From assembly GCA_017626625.1 (NCBI GenBank), contig JAGAIK010000619.1:1-9193 (forward strand): a DNA stretch of 9,193 bases. Reading direction: 5' to 3'. This DNA comes from Roseburia sp. GTDB lineage: Bacteria; Bacillota; Clostridia; Lachnospirales; Lachnospiraceae. Position numbers and translations under genes: made by a program. Below the pieces are notes generated by a model. That model was not told the origin of the DNA. It saw only the letters and a program-made list of their open reading frames with translations, and did no database searches. This document shows, piece after piece, positions 1-7,403 of this stretch (position 1 is its first letter; each line of letters opens with the position of its first letter).

Positions 1-1
1 G

Positions 2-3000
2 AACACCGCCGACGTGGAGATGGTAGGCTGCTTTCTGTTCGAGGACGAAAAGGAGATTGTGGACGGAATGTACCCGGCGACAGAGGGGGCAGAGCCTTCG
101 CAAATGTCGCGGGAGTATATCGGCTATTATGAAGTGGTGGAAGAGGGGACCGGAAACTTTGTCTACCAGAGCGGTATGACAGACAGTATACAGTTAGAAG
201 CCGTTCAGCCGGAAAATCTGGAGGAAAATACTGCACAGGAGCGTCAGAAGTTAGCGGACAGGGAAGAAATCTCTGGTGAAAACCCGGGAGACGGCAGTGC
301 GCAGGAAAGTCAGGGAGATGACAGTTCCCAGGAGACATCGGGAGACGGCAGTGCGCAGGAAAACCAGGGAGATGACAGTTCCCAGGAGACACCGGGAGAC
401 AGCAGTCAGGCAGTGAGTTTGCAGCAGACAGAAAACCAGAAAATGGCAGGCTCCCAGATGGCAGAAACAAAGTCAGAAAGACAGCAGGAAGCAGAGTTAC
501 AGCAGGAAGCAGAGCGTACAGAGGCGGCAAAGCAGGCGTCAGAGGCTTCCGCCAGCGAAGTGCAGCCGGAGGTTGAGGAGACCATAAAAGCGGCGGGAGG
601 ATACCTCGGCAGCTTTGTGAAGGCAGAAGGCGGAAATTTAATCTGGCATACGGTACAGGAGTTTGACCCGGAATATGGAGATTCGCAGCTCTGGCAGAAC
701 AGCGTTCCGGAAATGGCATTGCAGGAGGTGGGAGACCGCTTCTACACTACACGATTCAGTGACGAAAACAACAAGGGATATTATGTCAATCACTATGTTT
801 ATAAGAACAGAGAAGTATTTTTGACAGATACCCTTGGCTTAGACGAGAAAGCGGCGGAACAGTATTCCGTGGTAATGAAAACCATTACGCCGGAAGAATT
901 AAATGAGACGCCGGAATGGGTGGACTATTCGGATTTAATCTATATTGCCTCGAAGGAGCCTTCGGCGGGTGGGGAAGTTTTCCCGCAGATGTGGCGGGAT
1001 TATAACCGTCTGGGACATACCTCCGTCATGCCGGAAAACTGGACTACCGGTTCTGGTGGGAATTATTACAATAAAGAAAATGATTTAAACTGGGAGACTA
1101 CGTTAAAGATTTATGAAAAAGTGACGGCAAAGACAGATTTCGCCGCCATGATTATGCAGGACGGTATCTATAACTACCTTGACGGATATGAGAAAAAGAA
1201 CGTGACGGTGAAGGTGTTTGACTGGAATTTAAGAGAAACCGGGTTTACCTATCAGACGGACGGCTATCAAGAGAATATCTATAAGCTGGCGGTTATGCTG
1301 CTTTGTATGAACGGTACGCTGTTCCACTCTCTGTATCTTACAGGGGAAAATCCGGTGGTGCAGGACGGTAAGCATACACTTCAGCCGGGGAATGCGGCGG
1401 ATTACTGGAATACACCCACCTTCCTTTTAGTGCCGCCGGAGGGAGAGCGTTCTGCTGAGGTGGCGCAGTTGTTAAACAGTTGGCAGTTATACGGCTATTG
1501 GAATGGAAACTACGGGCAGCCGACAGACATCTGGAAGCTTTACCAGATGACCATAGGGATTTCCCAGAGCGAATATAAAAACTGGGTGCAGGGACATGTC
1601 TACACCTATCCGAATAATACCAGTATCTCCCAGGTGTACCTGTCAGGGCAGGTGGGAACAAATTTAGATTATTTTACGGATTTCGGGGATTATTTAGACG
1701 GAATTGGCGAGAGCAATCCGAACCCTTCGGATGCGGTGCGCTATATTCTGGATATCCAGGAGGATAAGGAGCCGGAGGAAAAGAAAACCCTTCGGGTGTT
1801 AGACATTGAACCCTGTGTGGGTCTGACAAAGAAAGAGGAAAACGGCAAAATTTACAGCGAGCCGGAATGGGTGCTGACGGAAAATTATCTGCGTATGGCG
1901 CTTCCCTCTTTTGACGGGGAGATAGAGATTGTCCACCAGACGACGGCGGAGTTTAACGGAAAGACAGAGGATTTAAACGGTGAGTATGACCTGATTTATC
2001 TGGGGCTTGATACCGGAGCTTACAGCCTTTCCCGGCAGAACGTGACCATAGAGGGAAAAAATATACAGATGAATGTGCCGGACTGGAACGATAATTCCAT
2101 GGACGGGCTGATTTATTTCCACACGGGAGACGGCATGGTAAATGCCAACAATGTCCGTTCCGGAAGAAATACATCCGTGAGGTTTTTGTGGGACAGTGAA
2201 ACCGGAAGCACCGTGGAGAGCGATGCACTGCGGTTTCCGGGAAATGATATCACCAGCATAAAACGGAAAGCGTTAGAGAGCTTTGCCGACGCAGGGCACC
2301 CCATTGTGGCGTCCCGTTACCTTTACAATCTGGAGGCTGCCGTGGTGGATACAGGTTCCCATATTTATGATTTTGTGGAAGATTACCGGGAGGGGAAAGG
2401 CGTCTACGGTATGAGTCAGCCGGAGCAGATTGCGGCGGCTGTTTCCCGGATGGCGGAGAATGTTACCTTTACCATGCTGCCGCAGCTTTATAACGGTTCT
2501 ACGGAAAATGAGACTTCCGCTTATATTCCGTCACCTTCCTATCTGCCGGAAAATGCGTTAGACTTCGGCTTCCATGTGGAGGCGGAGAATGTCTCCGATT
2601 ACGCTTACAGTATTTACGTAGACCAGAACAGGGACGGAAAATTTGCAGAGGATGAAAAGATTATTGAGGACGGAGTGACGGCGGCGGACACCCGGCGCAG
2701 TTATCCCTTAGCGTCCTCCTTTGTGGGACTGATACAGTGGAAAATTGTGGTGTATAACAGTTCCAATCCGAATATCCGCTACACCGAGACCGGTTGTTCC
2801 GCTCTCCGGAATACTTCCGGCACGAAGAAGGAGGTCCGGGTGCTCCAGATTATGCCGAAGGACGGAAATTATGACGGAAAACTGAATTTATCGGAGAACC
2901 AGTTGTTTAAAAAGTATTACAGCGACCTTGCCGATTATCAGATAAGCATTGACACCATTACCTGGGGAACCTTTGACGGCTATTTCAGAGGCACCGGCTT

Positions 3001-4420
3001 TCGGTTTGACGCATCTAAGGACGTGGATGAGGGAAATCCCGTCAACGAAGATGCCATTCCTGCGTATGCAAACTTAAGCGGCTATCAGATGATTATCGTG
3101 GGCTTTGGCGATACCTACGGACAGACGGATTTGAACAATGACAACGGGGCGGTGGAATATCTCCAGTATTTTGCGGCACAGGGAAAGAGTATTCTTTTTG
3201 TCCATGATGTGACTTCCATGTATAACATGCAGCAGGGGGACGGCAGTGCACCTCAGGTATTCGGTTCCACGGCAAATAAAATGCTGCGTGACCTTATGGG
3301 TATGAACCGCTATGCCGCTGTCAGCAACCAGCTGACGGAGGAGGCGAGGGAGAGCCTGGTACGCTATCAGGCACAGCACCCCAACTATGATTTTGTTTCC
3401 GGCAAGGAGCGGCATGGATTTACCTACTATGCGTTAAAAAGGATGGGCTGGACGAAGGAGGCGCAGAACGCCAATTACGGAAATAAGGTGCCTTACCGCT
3501 ATATGATTACCAATACCGAGGGAAATGCAGTCTGTGCCGGCAGTGATTTTTCCCGCACCAGCGGATTTAATAATAACAATGATCTTACTACCACGGCGTC
3601 AAAGCTCAACGAGGGGCAGATTACCGCATATCCTTATAAGATAGGGGACGTTCTTCCCATTGCGGCGACTCATGGACAGTGGTATCAGCTCAATATGGAG
3701 GACCCGGAGGTTACGGTATGGTATTGCCTGAGTGATGACCATTACTGCGCAGGCTGGAATGCCACAGACAACAATGGCAGGGGAACGGCGCTGACCTACG
3801 GCGTATCCCCAAATGATGCGGCAAATAACTATTATATTTACAGCAAGGGAAATATTTTCTATTCCGGTGTGGGACACTCCACCGTAAACGGGGATATGGA
3901 GGCGAAACTGTTTGTCAACACCATGATTGCCGCCTACCGGGCTTCCTATGAGCCTCCGGTGATTGAGGTTACCAATGATGAGGCGGTGCTGAACGGAACC
4001 CAGAATTACAGCATTGAGCTGTTAAGGGAGTATGACAACGGCGTGACCGCAGATACCGGAGAGAATGTCCAGAACGGAGAAGTCTTTACGGACGCAGATA
4101 CCCTTGAGATTACGTTCCGTCCGATAGACTATAACCCGGCGAGCACAAACCTGTCCTGTTGGATTTATTTAGAGGGGAAGGACGGCAGTAAAATCTATGT
4201 GGATGAAATTGTCTCCCTGTCGGACAATACGGTGCTCACAGCGGATTCGGAACATAGGATACAGGGCATTGCCAACGGAAGACAATATAAATTGATTTAT
4301 AAAAAGAGTGTACTAGACACCCATCCTGTGGTAAAATTTGAGGTGAAGAATAACAAAGCGCCGGCAAAAAATACAACCATACTGACGCTGACGGTACAGC
4401 CGTTGTTTGAGCTGGATTAG
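2..4420 (+). CDS. Giant multidomain protein of unknown function (DUF5057-like, probably secreted), 5' end missing
   Basis: Function unknown. The frame is already open at base 2, so the true start and any signal peptide lie upstream; the first possible start codon (GTG at 14) has no Shine-Dalgarno site and is not the real start. Counting residues from base 2, about 80-198 is a Gln/Glu/Ser/Asp-rich linker with an 18-residue tandem repeat. Then come three segments sharing a buried-strand pattern: YSDLIYIA (309-316), YDLIYLGLD (from 662) and YQMIIVGFG (from 1028). The last two are each preceded by a strand of form VLxIxP (599-604 and 1280 bases later in the gene at 2840) and followed by a helix-strand pair, FADAGHPIV and FAAQGKSILF. 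This suggests tandem Rossmann or glutamine-amidotransferase-like modules. A GVGHST motif (from 1289) follows, then a beta-rich, Ig-like C-terminus from about 1318. Two EF-hand-like loops are present. No C-terminal membrane helix or LPXTG anchor is visible. Size and composition recall DUF5057 proteins of Clostridia, from memory only. Secretion is inferred. Confidence 0.75.
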   Translation, partial: NTADVEMVGCFLFEDEKEIVDGMYPATEGAEPSQMSREYIGYYEVVEEGTGNFVYQSGMTDSIQLEAVQPENLEENTAQERQKLADREEISGENPGDGSAQESQGDDSSQETSGDGSAQENQGDDSSQETPGDSSQAVSLQQTENQKMAGSQMAETKSERQQEAELQQEAERTEAAKQASEASASEVQPEVEETIKAAGGYLGSFVKAEGGNLIWHTVQEFDPEYGDSQLWQNSVPEMALQEVGDRFYTTRFSDENNKGYYVNHYVYKNREVFLTDTLGLDEKAAEQYSVVMKTITPEELNETPEWVDYSDLIYIASKEPSAGGEVFPQMWRDYNRLGHTSVMPENWTTGSGGNYYNKENDLNWETTLKIYEKVTAKTDFAAMIMQDGIYNYLDGYEKKNVTVKVFDWNLRETGFTYQTDGYQENIYKLAVMLLCMNGTLFHSLYLTGENPVVQDGKHTLQPGNAADYWNTPTFLLVPPEGERSAEVAQLLNSWQLYGYWNGNYGQPTDIWKLYQMTIGISQSEYKNWVQGHVYTYPNNTSISQVYLSGQVGTNLDYFTDFGDYLDGIGESNPNPSDAVRYILDIQEDKEPEEKKTLRVLDIEPCVGLTKKEENGKIYSEPEWVLTENYLRMALPSFDGEIEIVHQTTAEFNGKTEDLNGEYDLIYLGLDTGAYSLSRQNVTIEGKNIQMNVPDWNDNSMDGLIYFHTGDGMVNANNVRSGRNTSVRFLWDSETGSTVESDALRFPGNDITSIKRKALESFADAGHPIVASRYLYNLEAAVVDTGSHIYDFVEDYREGKGVYGMSQPEQIAAAVSRMAENVTFTMLPQLYNGSTENETSAYIPSPSYLPENALDFGFHVEAENVSDYAYSIYVDQNRDGKFAEDEKIIEDGVTAADTRRSYPLASSFVGLIQWKIVVYNSSNPNIRYTETGCSALRNTSGTKKEVRVLQIMPKDGNYDGKLNLSENQLFKKYYSDLADYQISIDTITWGTFDGYFRGTGFRFDASKDVDEGNPVNEDAIPAYANLSGYQMIIVGFGDTYGQTDLNNDNGAVEYLQYFAAQGKSILFVHDVTSMYNMQQGDGSAPQVFGSTANKMLRDLMGMNRYAAVSNQLTEEARESLVRYQAQHPNYDFVSGKERHGFTYYALKRMGWTKEAQNANYGNKVPYRYMITNTEGNAVCAGSDFSRTSGFNNNNDLTTTASKLNEGQITAYPYKIGDVLPIAATHGQWYQLNMEDPEVTVWYCLSDDHYCAGWNATDNNGRGTALTYGVSPNDAANNYYIYSKGNIFYSGVGHSTVNGDMEAKLFVNTMIAAYRASYEPPVIEVTNDEAVLNGTQNYSIELLREYDNGVTADTGENVQNGEVFTDADTLEITFRPIDYNPASTNLSCWIYLEGKDGSKIYVDEIVSLSDNTVLTADSEHRIQGIANGRQYKLIYKKSVLDTHPVVKFEVKNNKAPAKNTTILTLTVQPLFELD
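287..409 (+). repeat. 54-bp in-frame tandem repeat, two full copies plus a fragment
   Basis: Copies at 287-340 and 341-394 differ at only three bases (51 of 54 identical); a degenerate partial copy starts at 395. The unit encodes 18 residues beginning GDGSAQE and containing QGDDSSQET. It lies in the low-complexity linker of the giant protein. The near identity suggests a recent duplication by slippage or unequal recombination, so copy number may vary between strains while keeping the frame. Confidence 0.9.
2621..2656 (+). other. EF-hand-like calcium-binding loop in the giant protein
   Basis: The twelve encoded residues are DQNRDGKFAEDE, with Asp at 1, Asn at 3, Asp at 5, Gly at 6, a hydrophobic residue at 8 and Glu at 12. 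This matches the EF-hand or dockerin-type loop pattern. It is preceded by a beta-type stretch (YSIYV), as in the calcium-stabilised linkers of many extracellular proteins. Calcium binding is inferred from the pattern alone. Confidence 0.5.
2861..2896 (+). other. Second EF-hand-like loop in the giant protein
   Basis: The encoded residues DGNYDGKLNLSE carry Asp1, Asn3, Asp5, Gly6, Leu8 and Glu12, fitting the EF-hand loop. The loop immediately follows the first strand (VLQIMPK) of the third alpha/beta module, which is an unusual place for a calcium loop and may instead be a structural insert of that module. Confidence 0.45.
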
Positions 4421-4484
4421 TGCGGTTTTGCCCAGCCTCTGACGGCGGGGAGGTCAGCAGAACGGCTTACCGGAAAGGATGGAC

Positions 4485-5417
4485 ATGAGTAACACCAACG
4501 ATTTAAGCAACCGTATCAATGAATGTTACAGCAGATTAAGCAAGGGGCAGAAGCGTCTGGCAACCTACATTACAGATAATTATGACAAAGCTGTTTTTCT
4601 GACAGCAGCCAAAATGGGCGAAGTGGTGGGCGTCAGCGAATCCACAGTGGTTCGCTTCGCCACCCACCTGGGCTATAAAGGCTATCCTGAATTTCAGAAT
4701 GCCTTGGAAGAACTGGTGCGCAACAAGTTAAATTCCCTCCAGAGAATGGAGGTAACCTACGGAAGAATCAACCAGTCCAAAATCCTGGAATCCGTGCTGA
4801 AGGCAGATGCAGACCGGATTCATTCCACTTTAGAAAAAATCGACGAACATGCCTTCGAACTGGCGGTGGATACCATTTTAAACGCCAGGCATATCTATAT
4901 TATAGGAATTCGCAGTTGTGCACCTCTTGCCAGCTTTATGGCATTTTATTTTACCCTGATGTTTGAGAATGTGCATCTGATACAGACCAGCAGCTCCAGC
5001 GAGATTTTTGAGCAGATGGTGCGGATTGGGAAGGAGGATGTGATTATCGGAATCAGTTTTCCGCGGTATTCCATGCGTACCTTAAAGGCGATGGAGTTTG
5101 CCAACAACCGTAGCGCAAAGGTTATCACCTTAACGGACAGCGTCCATTCCCCCATGAACCTCTATTCCTCCTGTAACCTCATTGCAGAGAGCGATATGGC
5201 GTCCATCGTGGATTCCCTTGTGGCGCCCTTAAGCGTCATCAACGCCCTGATTGTGGCGCTCTGCATGAAAAAGCAGGGGGAGGTGGCAACCACCTTAGAG
5301 ATGTTAGAGGAAATCTGGGACGAATACCAGGTCTATGAAAATGACGAGATTAACGTGATTGACGATTCGATTAAAATGCGGTACGCAAAGATAGGAGATA
5401 CGGATTTCGATGAGTAA
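4485..5417 (+). CDS. MurR/RpiR family transcriptional regulator (HTH_6 plus SIS domain)
   Basis: A 310-residue cytoplasmic DNA-binding regulator, a normal length for the family. The N-terminal RpiR-type helix-turn-helix covers about residues 1-75, with the helices around AAKMGEVVGVSESTVVRFA (from residue 41) and the family's LGYKGYPEF signature after them. A SIS (sugar isomerase) domain spans about 124-263: IYIIGIRSCAPLA, then the serine-rich QTSSSSE loop, then VIIGISFPRYS; this fold usually senses phosphosugars. An acidic tail follows. I chose the ATG at 4485 because AAGG at 4475-4478 gives a 6-base spacing; the in-frame ATG at 4479 directly abuts that site and is less likely. No sugar-transport or sugar-metabolism gene is nearby, so ligand and targets are unknown. 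The stop overlaps the flavoprotein start by 8 bases, suggesting translational coupling. The family call is strong; the specific regulon cannot be stated. Confidence 0.92.
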   Translation: MSNTNDLSNRINECYSRLSKGQKRLATYITDNYDKAVFLTAAKMGEVVGVSESTVVRFATHLGYKGYPEFQNALEELVRNKLNSLQRMEVTYGRINQSKILESVLKADADRIHSTLEKIDEHAFELAVDTILNARHIYIIGIRSCAPLASFMAFYFTLMFENVHLIQTSSSSEIFEQMVRIGKEDVIIGISFPRYSMRTLKAMEFANNRSAKVITLTDSVHSPMNLYSSCNLIAESDMASIVDSLVAPLSVINALIVALCMKKQGEVATTLEMLEEIWDEYQVYENDEINVIDDSIKMRYAKIGDTDFDE

Positions 5418-6672
5418 AATAATCATAATCGGCGGAGGCCCCGCAGGTATGTTTGCCGCCATTGCAGCGGCGGAGGCAGACGACGGCGCAGGGGAAAACG
5501 AAGTGCTGCTGTTAGAAAAAAACGAGAAGCTGGGGAAAAAGCTTTACATCACCGGAAAGGGACGCTGCAACATCACCAACGCCAGCGATATGGAGGTGCT
5601 GTTTTCCAATGTGGTTACCAATGCAAAGTTTTTGTACAGCGCTTTTTATGCCTGTGACAATCAAAGGGTCATTGACTTTTTTGAAAAAAACGGGTTAAAT
5701 ACGAAGGTGGAGAGAGGAAACCGGGTCTTTCCGGTGTCGGACCATTCTTCGGACGTGATTGCCACGTTACAGAAGGTGTTAAAGGAGAAGAAAGTAAAGG
5801 TTATGCTTCACACAGAGGTAAAGAGCCTGCTGTGTGAAAATGCGTTCCCTCCGATGGAGTATATCACAGGCGTAGAGCTTATGGACGGTACAAGGCTTCC
5901 GGCAGATAAAGTAATTGTGGCAACCGGGGGATTTTCCTACCAGACCACAGGCTCCACCGGGGACGGCTACCGTTTTGCCAGGGAACTGGGACATACGGTA
6001 ACGGATATCCGCCCTTCTCTGGTGCCCTTTTACACGGTAGAGCCTTATGTGACGCAGCTACAGGGGCTTTCTCTGAAAAATGTGGAAGTGCGCATTTACG
6101 ACGGCAAAAAGCTGCTCTATGATGAGTTTGGGGAAATGCTTTTTACCCATTTCGGAGTCAGCGGGCCGTTGCTGCTTAGCGCCAGTGCGGCGTTGAAGCC
6201 TAAATTTACGGAGAAAAAGCTCTCCATGACCGTGGATTTAAAGCCTGCCCTGTCGGAAGAGCAGTTAGACAAGCGGCTTTTGCGGGAATTTGAGGAAGCG
6301 AAGAACAAGCAGTTTAAAAATTCCATCGGAGGGCTGTTTCCGGCAAAGATGGTGCCGGTAATGCTTGAATTAAGCGGTATCGAGCCGGAGAAAAAGGTCA
6401 ACGAGATTACCAGGGAGGAGCGGCTTTCCTTTGTGAAATTAATCAAAGCCTTCCCCATGACCTTAAACGGTCTGCGGGATTTCAACGAGGCGATTATTAC
6501 AAAGGGCGGCGTGAAGGTGAAGGAGGTCAACCCCTCCACCATGGAATCAAAGCTTGTGAAAAATCTGTATTTCTGCGGGGAAGTGCTGGATTTAGACGCC
6601 ATGACCGGAGGCTATAATCTGCAGATTGCCTGGTCCACCGGATATCTGGCGGGAAATTCTGCAGGGCAGTAG
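5410..6672 (+). CDS. HI0933/BaiN-family FAD-dependent oxidoreductase
   Basis: A 420-residue cytoplasmic flavoprotein of the HI0933/YhiN family, which databases variously label NAD(P)/FAD-dependent oxidoreductase, BaiN or aminoacetone oxidase family. Visible signatures in order: the dinucleotide fold IIIIGGGPAGMFAA (4-17) with an acidic second-strand end at LLEKN (34-38); the family motif KLYITGKGRCNITN (44-57); FPVSDHSSDV (107-116); VIVATGGFSY (168-177) followed by TGSTGDGY; THFGVSGPLLLSA (246-258); and a C-terminal FAD-binding stretch ending in AMTGGYNLQIAWSTGYLAG (397-415). A short acidic insert, DDGAGENE (24-31), sits between the first two strands. Length is typical of the family. The start ATG is inside the regulator's stop region (ATGAGTAA), with AGGAG at 5393-5397 as a somewhat distant ribosome site. 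Physiological substrate is unknown; BaiN of Clostridium scindens has been linked to bile acid dehydroxylation, but no other bai gene is seen here. Confidence 0.93.
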   Translation: MSKIIIIGGGPAGMFAAIAAAEADDGAGENEVLLLEKNEKLGKKLYITGKGRCNITNASDMEVLFSNVVTNAKFLYSAFYACDNQRVIDFFEKNGLNTKVERGNRVFPVSDHSSDVIATLQKVLKEKKVKVMLHTEVKSLLCENAFPPMEYITGVELMDGTRLPADKVIVATGGFSYQTTGSTGDGYRFARELGHTVTDIRPSLVPFYTVEPYVTQLQGLSLKNVEVRIYDGKKLLYDEFGEMLFTHFGVSGPLLLSASAALKPKFTEKKLSMTVDLKPALSEEQLDKRLLREFEEAKNKQFKNSIGGLFPAKMVPVMLELSGIEPEKKVNEITREERLSFVKLIKAFPMTLNGLRDFNEAIITKGGVKVKEVNPSTMESKLVKNLYFCGEVLDLDAMTGGYNLQIAWSTGYLAGNSAGQ

Positions 6673-6722
6673 GGAAAAGAATACAAAAAAGAATTTTTTG
6701 GCGGGAAAGGGAAAATAATAAG

Positions 6723-7403
6723 ATGAGTATGAATATTGCGATTGACGGACCGGCGGGAGCCGGAAAAAGTACCATTGCGAAGAAACTGGCGAAAAAACTG
6801 GGATTTGTCTATGTGGACACGGGAGCGATGTACCGTGCCATGGCATATTATTTTTTACAGCACGGCATTGCGGCGGAGGACGAAAAAACCATCGCGGAGG
6901 CGTGCCCTAAAGTGGAGGTTACCATCGCCTATGAGGGCGGGGAGCAGCAGGTGATTTTAAACGGAGAGAATGTCAACGGCGTTATCCGCACCGAGGAAGT
7001 GGGAAATATGGCGTCAGCTACCAGTGTGTATCCGGTGGTGCGCACGAAATTAGTGGAATTACAGCAGCGGCTTGCGGCAAAAACCGACGTGATTATGGAC
7101 GGGCGTGATATCGGCACCTGCGTACTGCCGAATGCTCAGGTGAAAATTTACCTGACCGCAAGCTCCGCCACAAGGGCGAAGAGAAGATACGACGAGCTTA
7201 CGGCAAAGGGCACGGTTTGTGATTTAGAGGAAATCGAGAAGGACATCATTGACAGGGATTACCGGGATATGCACCGGGAGACTTCTCCTTTAAAGCAGGC
7301 GGAGGATGCGGTGTTAGTGGACAGCTCCGAGCTGAATATTGAGGAAGTGGTGGAGGCGATTTACGCCATTTACGAAAAAGCGGAAAAGGAACAAAAGCAA
7401 TGA
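6723..7403 (+). CDS. cmk: Cytidylate kinase
   Basis: A 226-residue cytoplasmic NMP kinase that phosphorylates CMP and dCMP with ATP, recycling cytidine nucleotides for RNA, DNA and lipid precursors. The P-loop is GPAGAGKS (residues 9-16); the CMP-site motif VDTGAMYRA (31-39) follows. The conserved NGENV/IRTEEVGNMAS block is at 80-98, DGRDIGT at 126-132, and the lid and C-terminal arginine motif RDYRDMHRETSPL at 178-190, followed by AEDAVLVDSS. All catalytic elements are present and length is usual. The ATG at 6723 has AAAGGG at 6706-6711 (11-base spacing); the ATG two codons later would be 17 bases away and is less likely. It follows the flavoprotein after 50 bases and overlaps ispH by 4 bases (ATGA). 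The cmk-ispH-rpsA order is a familiar Clostridia arrangement. Confidence 0.97.
   Translation: MSMNIAIDGPAGAGKSTIAKKLAKKLGFVYVDTGAMYRAMAYYFLQHGIAAEDEKTIAEACPKVEVTIAYEGGEQQVILNGENVNGVIRTEEVGNMASATSVYPVVRTKLVELQQRLAAKTDVIMDGRDIGTCVLPNAQVKIYLTASSATRAKRRYDELTAKGTVCDLEEIEKDIIDRDYRDMHRETSPLKQAEDAVLVDSSELNIEEVVEAIYAIYEKAEKEQKQ

Noticed and set aside
1338..1661. Minus-strand open frame of 107 codons inside the giant gene
   Set aside because: It is rich in Pro, Ser and Arg with no family resemblance or ribosome site, as expected for the antisense of a coding gene. The other minus-strand frames in the giant gene (1953-2304, 3074-3415, 3599-3877) fail for the same reason.
4286..4342. AT-rich stretch with TATAAA and TAAAAT hexamers near the 3' end of the giant gene, as a promoter for the regulator
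   Set aside because: No -35 hexamer lies 16-18 bases upstream of any of these; the nearest TTG-type hexamers give spacings of 11, 13 or 23 bases.
4436..4457. Possible hairpin after the giant gene (CTGAC 4439-4443 with GTCAG 4453-4457)
   Set aside because: The stem is only 5 bp with a 9-base loop and no T-tract follows, so it does not support an intrinsic terminator.
6117..6602. Minus-strand open frame of 161 codons opposite the flavoprotein
   Set aside because: Lies wholly within a well-supported gene whose family motifs run across it; the Ser/Phe/Leu-rich composition reflects antisense reading.
6684..6700. Inverted repeat CAAAAAA-GAA-TTTTTTG just before cmk
   Set aside because: A 7-bp stem of nearly all A-T pairs is too weak for a terminator or attenuator, and no promoter pair with proper spacing is seen in the 50-base gap.
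6736..6954. Plus-strand frame of 72 codons overlapping cmk
   Set aside because: Arg-rich out-of-frame reading of cmk, whose P-loop and other motifs are intact in the main frame. The frame at 7339-7530 across the cmk-ispH junction is rejected likewise.
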